Below, one piece after another: positions 60,673 to 64,000 of a DNA stretch of 64,000 nucleotides (the stretch's first letter is position 1; each line of letters begins with the position of its first letter). The notes under the pieces were generated by a model. The model did not search any database and had not been told where the DNA came from. It was given only the letters and a program-made list of their open reading frames with translations. This stretch comes from CAVVWJ01 sp965652025. Lineage in GTDB: Bacteria > Gemmatimonadota > Gemmatimonadetes > Gemmatimonadales > GWC2-71-9. The translations under genes were made by a program, and so were the position numbers. The stretch is taken from positions 1 through 64,000 of the forward strand of contig CBFGTM010000008.1 of the NCBI GenBank assembly GCA_965652025.1. Reading direction: 5' to 3'.

Positions 60673-61166
60673 GCGTCCAGCCGGATGGAAAACCAGCTTC
60701 GGAAGGTGATCAGGATCAGAAGGGCAAAGCCGGCAGTCGTGAGGGCCTGAAGCGGACTGTAGATGGTGAGCTCGGTCAGGAGCTGAGGATGCTCGCTTCC
60801 GCTGATGACCAGAACGATCAAATCGCGGAACCAGAGTCCCACTGCCACAAAGGCGGCATTCACAAGGGCATTGTCGGCGAAGAACACCGATCGGCCCCAC
60901 GCTGCGAAGTAGCCCACCAGCGTGTGCGCCAGTGCGCCGGCACCGAACCGCGCAGGCGTCAGGGCGTCCTCGATGAGGCCCACCAGAAATCCGGCGACGG
61001 CCCCTGCTCCCGGTCCGCTCCGCATAGCGAACAGCATCAATGCGATCAACAGGAAATCGGGGCTCACACGGGCGTTGCCCAGCCGGGGCCGGAGGTAGAA
61101 CTGCAGGACGATGAGCCCCAGCATGACCAGCAGTACCTGGACCCGGCTGACTCGCTGGGGGCTCAT
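60669..61166 (-). CDS. mreD: Rod-shape-determining protein MreD
   Basis: This 165-residue integral membrane protein has several spans, the PDFLLIALMLFAMRSGPGAG segment and GFLVGLIEDALTPARFGAGA, the pattern expected for MreD. It lies between mreC and mrdA with 4-nt overlaps on both sides. Confidence 0.9.
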   Translation of the reverse strand: MSPQRVSRVQVLLVMLGLIVLQFYLRPRLGNARVSPDFLLIALMLFAMRSGPGAGAVAGFLVGLIEDALTPARFGAGALAHTLVGYFAAWGRSVFFADNALVNAAFVAVGLWFRDLIVLVISGSEHPQLLTELTIYSPLQALTTAGFALLILITFRSWFSIRLDA

Positions 61167-62179
61167 TGGGCGGAGTCCCTTGGTGGAGTGACTACCGCCG
61201 GCGCACCGCCCAGCATAGGTGAGGTTCTCGAGGCTCTCTGGATCGAATCGCGCCGCGCTGCCCGAGCCGCTCTGGCAGCCTGCGCCAGCGACTCGGCTCG
61301 CTCGGCCCGGGCAATCGAATCAAGCCGCATGGCCTCCAGCTGGGAGTCGCTGGGGAAAGCACTGGCCAGATCGAGCGACCGGGTGCTCACCAGAATGAGC
61401 ACGTGTGCGGCAGATCCCGGGTTGGCAGCGGGACGGAGCCGGTACACCCGTTCCCAGCCCGCCTCCTCCCGAAGGGTTCCGGTGACCGTGCCGACTGGTA
61501 TGCCCTTGGGGAACACGCCGCCGAGACCCGAGGAGAGAACCAGGGTACCGAGTGGAACCGAGTCGCGATAAGGGACCCCCCGCAGCTCGAGGAGTCCTTC
61601 GGCGTTGCGGCCTTCGGCCGAGGGAGCCACTACGCCGAGAGCGTTCCCCCCGACCGTAAACGCGCTCACCCGGAATTCCGGATGGGCCCACGACATGGCG
61701 ATGCTGCTCTGCGGGCTGACGCTGAGAACCACGCCGATCAACCCTTCGGGCGCCACCACGGGATTGAACGGCGCCACTCCCTGCCGCGTCCCCGCGCTGA
61801 GGAGCAGGGTCCGGCCATCAGTCGCGTGGGGCTGGTGCAGCACTTCGGCCGAGACATACGCGGTGCTCAGCCGGCGACTCAGCTTGAGGAGCTGGCGCAG
61901 CCGCTCATTTTCGGCGCGAAGGGAGGGAAGGAACTGAGCGAGGTAGGCGGCGGAGTCACGTTGCGCCGTGACCCGACGAAACCGCATCCGGCTGGTGCGG
62001 CCTTCCTCGGCCCGGGTCTGGAGCCAGACGAGAGGAGCCAGCGCCGTCCGCCGCAGGGTATCCGCCAGGCCGTAGGTCCAGCTCAAGGGCGAGAACAGCC
62101 CCACAATGGAAAGGCCGAGACAGAGGACGAACAATGCCGTGTCTCGGCGAGTGTAGCGACGATCTGAAATGCTTGACAT
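61163..62179 (-). CDS. mreC: Rod-shape-determining protein MreC
   Basis: This 338-residue protein has one N-terminal span (ALFVLCLGLSIVGLF), a coiled coil (about 70-100) and the periplasmic beta domain (VVAPEGLIGVVLSV, GVFPKGIPVGTV). The last about 60 residues form an unusual Ala/Arg/Asp-rich helix (RAESLAQAARAARAARRDS) followed by a Pro-rich end, beyond the normal MreC core. It scaffolds the elongasome. Confidence 0.93.
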   Translation of the reverse strand: MSSISDRRYTRRDTALFVLCLGLSIVGLFSPLSWTYGLADTLRRTALAPLVWLQTRAEEGRTSRMRFRRVTAQRDSAAYLAQFLPSLRAENERLRQLLKLSRRLSTAYVSAEVLHQPHATDGRTLLLSAGTRQGVAPFNPVVAPEGLIGVVLSVSPQSSIAMSWAHPEFRVSAFTVGGNALGVVAPSAEGRNAEGLLELRGVPYRDSVPLGTLVLSSGLGGVFPKGIPVGTVTGTLREEAGWERVYRLRPAANPGSAAHVLILVSTRSLDLASAFPSDSQLEAMRLDSIARAERAESLAQAARAARAARRDSIQRASRTSPMLGGAPAVVTPPRDSAQ

Positions 62180-62181
62180 GC

Positions 62182-63219
62182 TCAGGCAGACAGTACGCTG
62201 CGGTATTTCTCGTAGTCGTCGAGAATGCGGCCAGTCCCCCGCACCACACAGGTCAGCGGGTCCTCGTCCACATGAATGGGGAGCCCGGTTTCCTGGGCCA
62301 GAAGCAGGTCCAGCCCGCGAATGAGGGCACCACCGCCGGTCATGACAATCCCGCGGTCCACGATGTCGCTGGCCAGCTCAGGCGGCGTGATCTCGAGGGC
62401 GCGGCGCACCGCATCCACGATCTGCTGGATCGGCTCCTGCACCGCTTCCCGGATCTCGGTGGAGTGCACGCGCACCGTCTTGGGAATGCCGGAGACGAGG
62501 TCGCGACCCTTGACCTCCATCTCCCGCTCGTCACCCGTGGGAGCCGCCGAGCCGATCTTGATCTTGATGGCTTCGGCGGTCGGCTCCCCCACCAGCAGAT
62601 TGTAGTTCTTGCGCATGAACTGCACGATCGCCTGATCCAGCTCATCGCCGCCGGTGCGAATCGAGGTGTCTGAAACGATTCCAGACAGAGCAATGACCGC
62701 AATCTCGGTGGTCCCGCCGCCGATATCGATGACCATGTTCCCGGTCGGCGTCTCGACGGGGAGGCCCACCCCGATCGCGGCAGCCATGGGCTCGGCCACC
62801 ATGAGGACCTGCTTAGCACCGGCGGTCTCCGCCGAGTCCCGCACGGCCCGGCGCTCGACCTCGGTGATGCCCGACGGCACGCACACGATCACTTTGGGCT
62901 TTACCCGGAAGACATGCTTGTCGATGATGGTCTTGAGGAAGTAGCGAAGCATCTTTTCGGTCACGTCGAAGTCGGCTATGACGCCGTCCTTCAACGGCCG
63001 GACTGCCAGAATACCATCCGGTGTGCGCCCGAGCATGCGCTTGGCCTCGAGGCCGATTCCCTTGATTTTTCCGGTGCTCTTCTCGATGGCCACCACCGAG
63101 GGCTCGTTCAAGACGATGCCCTCACCCTTCACGTAGACAAGAGTGTTGGCCGTTCCCAGATCCACCGCGATCTCGTTGGCGGGGAGCCAGGACATCAGAT
63201 TCAGCGCCGGAACTTTCAT
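62182..63219 (-). CDS. mreB: Actin-like cell-shape protein MreB
   Basis: This 345-residue actin-fold ATPase has AVDLGTANTLVYVKGEGIVL (phosphate 1), VCVPSGITEVERRAV, VIDIGGGTTEIAVI (phosphate 2), GGDELDQAIV and IVMTGGGALIRGLD (adenosine). It organises lateral wall synthesis. The ATG at 63219 is used, though a GTG at 63237 is open. The 65-nt gap to dut holds no clear promoter. mreC follows after 2 nt. Confidence 0.96.
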   Translation of the reverse strand: MKVPALNLMSWLPANEIAVDLGTANTLVYVKGEGIVLNEPSVVAIEKSTGKIKGIGLEAKRMLGRTPDGILAVRPLKDGVIADFDVTEKMLRYFLKTIIDKHVFRVKPKVIVCVPSGITEVERRAVRDSAETAGAKQVLMVAEPMAAAIGVGLPVETPTGNMVIDIGGGTTEIAVIALSGIVSDTSIRTGGDELDQAIVQFMRKNYNLLVGEPTAEAIKIKIGSAAPTGDEREMEVKGRDLVSGIPKTVRVHSTEIREAVQEPIQQIVDAVRRALEITPPELASDIVDRGIVMTGGGALIRGLDLLLAQETGLPIHVDEDPLTCVVRGTGRILDDYEKYRSVLSA

Positions 63220-63284
63220 TAAGGGGCGGCTAGGCACGTGGCTGCTGAAGGTAAATGGACCGTTATGCTGCTGGTAGTTAGCGC

Positions 63285-63752
63285 TTACGACCCACTGCTC
63301 CCAAATCCGCCTGTGCCCCGCGTGGTGGGCGGCAATATGTCGACCGGCCTGAAGGTCGCTCGCTCCACCCGGGCAAAGATCATCTGGGCGATCCGCATGC
63401 CCCGGGTGATCCGAAAAGCCTGATTGCTCAGGTTCACCAGCGGGACCATCAGCTCCCCGCGATAGTCACTGTCGATCGTCGCCGGCGTGTTGGGCAAAGT
63501 GATCCCATGCCGGAGCGCCAGGCCGGACCGGGGCCGCAGCTGACACTCATACCCGCGTGGAACGGCGATGCTGAAGCCGGTCCGGAACAGCTTCCGTTCC
63601 AACGGCCCCAGCTCCCCTTCTTCGGCGCTGGCCAGATCATACCCGGCCGATCCCGGGGTCGCGGCCGTGGGGAGCGGGAGGTCCGCTGCATGCGGCAGCC
63701 GAGCCAGCATGACCTCCACGGCGCCGTCCGGCCCGGCTTCAGACAACGGCAT
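63285..63752 (-). CDS. dut: dUTP diphosphatase
   Basis: This trimeric-type dUTPase of 155 residues carries its five motifs in order: PGSAGYDLASAEEGEL, RPRSGLALRHGI, TIDSDYRGELMVPLVN, RGMRIAQMIFARVE and the C-terminal TTRGTGGFGSSG. The ATG at 63752 lies inside the end of ald (14-nt overlap). Confidence 0.95.
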   Translation of the reverse strand: MPLSEAGPDGAVEVMLARLPHAADLPLPTAATPGSAGYDLASAEEGELGPLERKLFRTGFSIAVPRGYECQLRPRSGLALRHGITLPNTPATIDSDYRGELMVPLVNLSNQAFRITRGMRIAQMIFARVERATFRPVDILPPTTRGTGGFGSSGS

Positions 63753-64000
63753 TGACGTCGGCCAGGGGGAGACGGAAGGCTTCGGCCACCCCCGGATAGA
63801 CCACTTTGCCTTCGACGACGTTGAGACCCAGCCGTAGAGAAGGGTCCGACTTGCACGCCGCACGCCAACCCTGCTTGGCCAGCTTAAGTCCGTATGGCAG
63901 CGTAGCATTGGTAAGGGCGAGGGTGGAGGTTCGGGGGACCCCGCCAGGCATATTTGCCACGGCGTAGTGCAGAATGCCGTCGACGAAGTACGTGGGGTTC
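63739..64000 (-). CDS. ald: Alanine dehydrogenase, C-terminal end (5' part outside window)
   Basis: The visible 86 residues match the alanine dehydrogenase C-terminus: PTYFVDGILHYAVANMPGGV, PRTSTLALTNATLPYGLKLA and a final GLNVVEGKVVYPGVAEAFRL. The enzyme interconverts alanine and pyruvate with NAD. The start lies to the right of the window. It overlaps dut. Confidence 0.88.
   Translation of the reverse strand, partial: NPTYFVDGILHYAVANMPGGVPRTSTLALTNATLPYGLKLAKQGWRAACKSDPSLRLGLNVVEGKVVYPGVAEAFRLPLADVNAVV

Overview
This window looks like a chromosomal segment of a high-GC bacterium, most plausibly a member of Gemmatimonadota. The reasons are indirect: GC-rich coding with many GTG/TTG starts, a GWxTD-domain secreted protein, a DUF2911 protein, a lipoprotein metalloprotease of the leishmanolysin type with Ig-like domains, an archaeal/eukaryotic-type prolyl-tRNA synthetase beside a bacterial HisRS, and an ADSL-type PurB. 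I see no insertion sequence, prophage, CRISPR array, rRNA or canonical tRNA. The only RNA gene recognised is a one-piece tmRNA.

Layout. (1) 1-9324 holds a nearly complete serine-cycle cluster: on the minus strand sga, mcl, mtkA, mtkB, a hydroxypyruvate reductase and ppc (frameshifted, and its 3' end lies outside the window), with a glycerate 2-kinase gene divergent on the plus strand. A perfect CRP-family-like palindrome (TGTGA-N6-TCACA) lies in the divergent region. (2) 9315-20982, minus strand, is a run of 12 overlapping genes with no intergenic base: trpC, trpF, trpB, a HEAT-repeat protein, an HD-GYP protein, trpA, a chemoreceptor-like protein, folK, panB, panC, yqeK and a LytR_C-domain protein. 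(3) lexA (plus) is wedged between trpC and trpD (both minus). (4) 22812-36602, plus strand, is a second long run: truA, htrA, purB, purC, psd, pssA, purS, purQ, a small zinc-ribbon protein, purL, purF and ppdK. (5) 36614-42193 holds a small WYL-like gene, purEK, a DUF2911 gene, a cysteine-desulfurase-like gene and a secreted metalloprotease. (6) ssrA follows, with a strong hairpin at the convergent junction. (7) 42781-46842, minus, is dusB-larB-corA-diguanylate cyclase. (8) A lone PTS EIIA gene and a GWxTD gene lie on the plus strand. (9) 49608-64000, minus, carries ald (partial), dut, mreBCD-mrdA-rodA, accD, folC, hisS, proS, lysA and guaA.

How they fit together. Region 1 can convert glycine-derived serine plus glyoxylate through hydroxypyruvate, glycerate and 2-phosphoglycerate to PEP, carboxylate PEP to oxaloacetate, activate malate to malyl-CoA and split it to acetyl-CoA plus glyoxylate. 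Enolase, malate dehydrogenase, GlyA and the C1-tetrahydrofolate enzymes would have to be elsewhere. Regions 2 and 4 mix core biosynthesis with signalling or envelope genes in tightly coupled transcription units. About twenty gene junctions use 4-nt ATGA/GTGA overlaps, so translational coupling is the norm here. Some first genes (truA, ptsN-like, hisS) have a -10-like hexamer 6-9 nt before the start codon and no Shine-Dalgarno sequence, which suggests leaderless transcripts.
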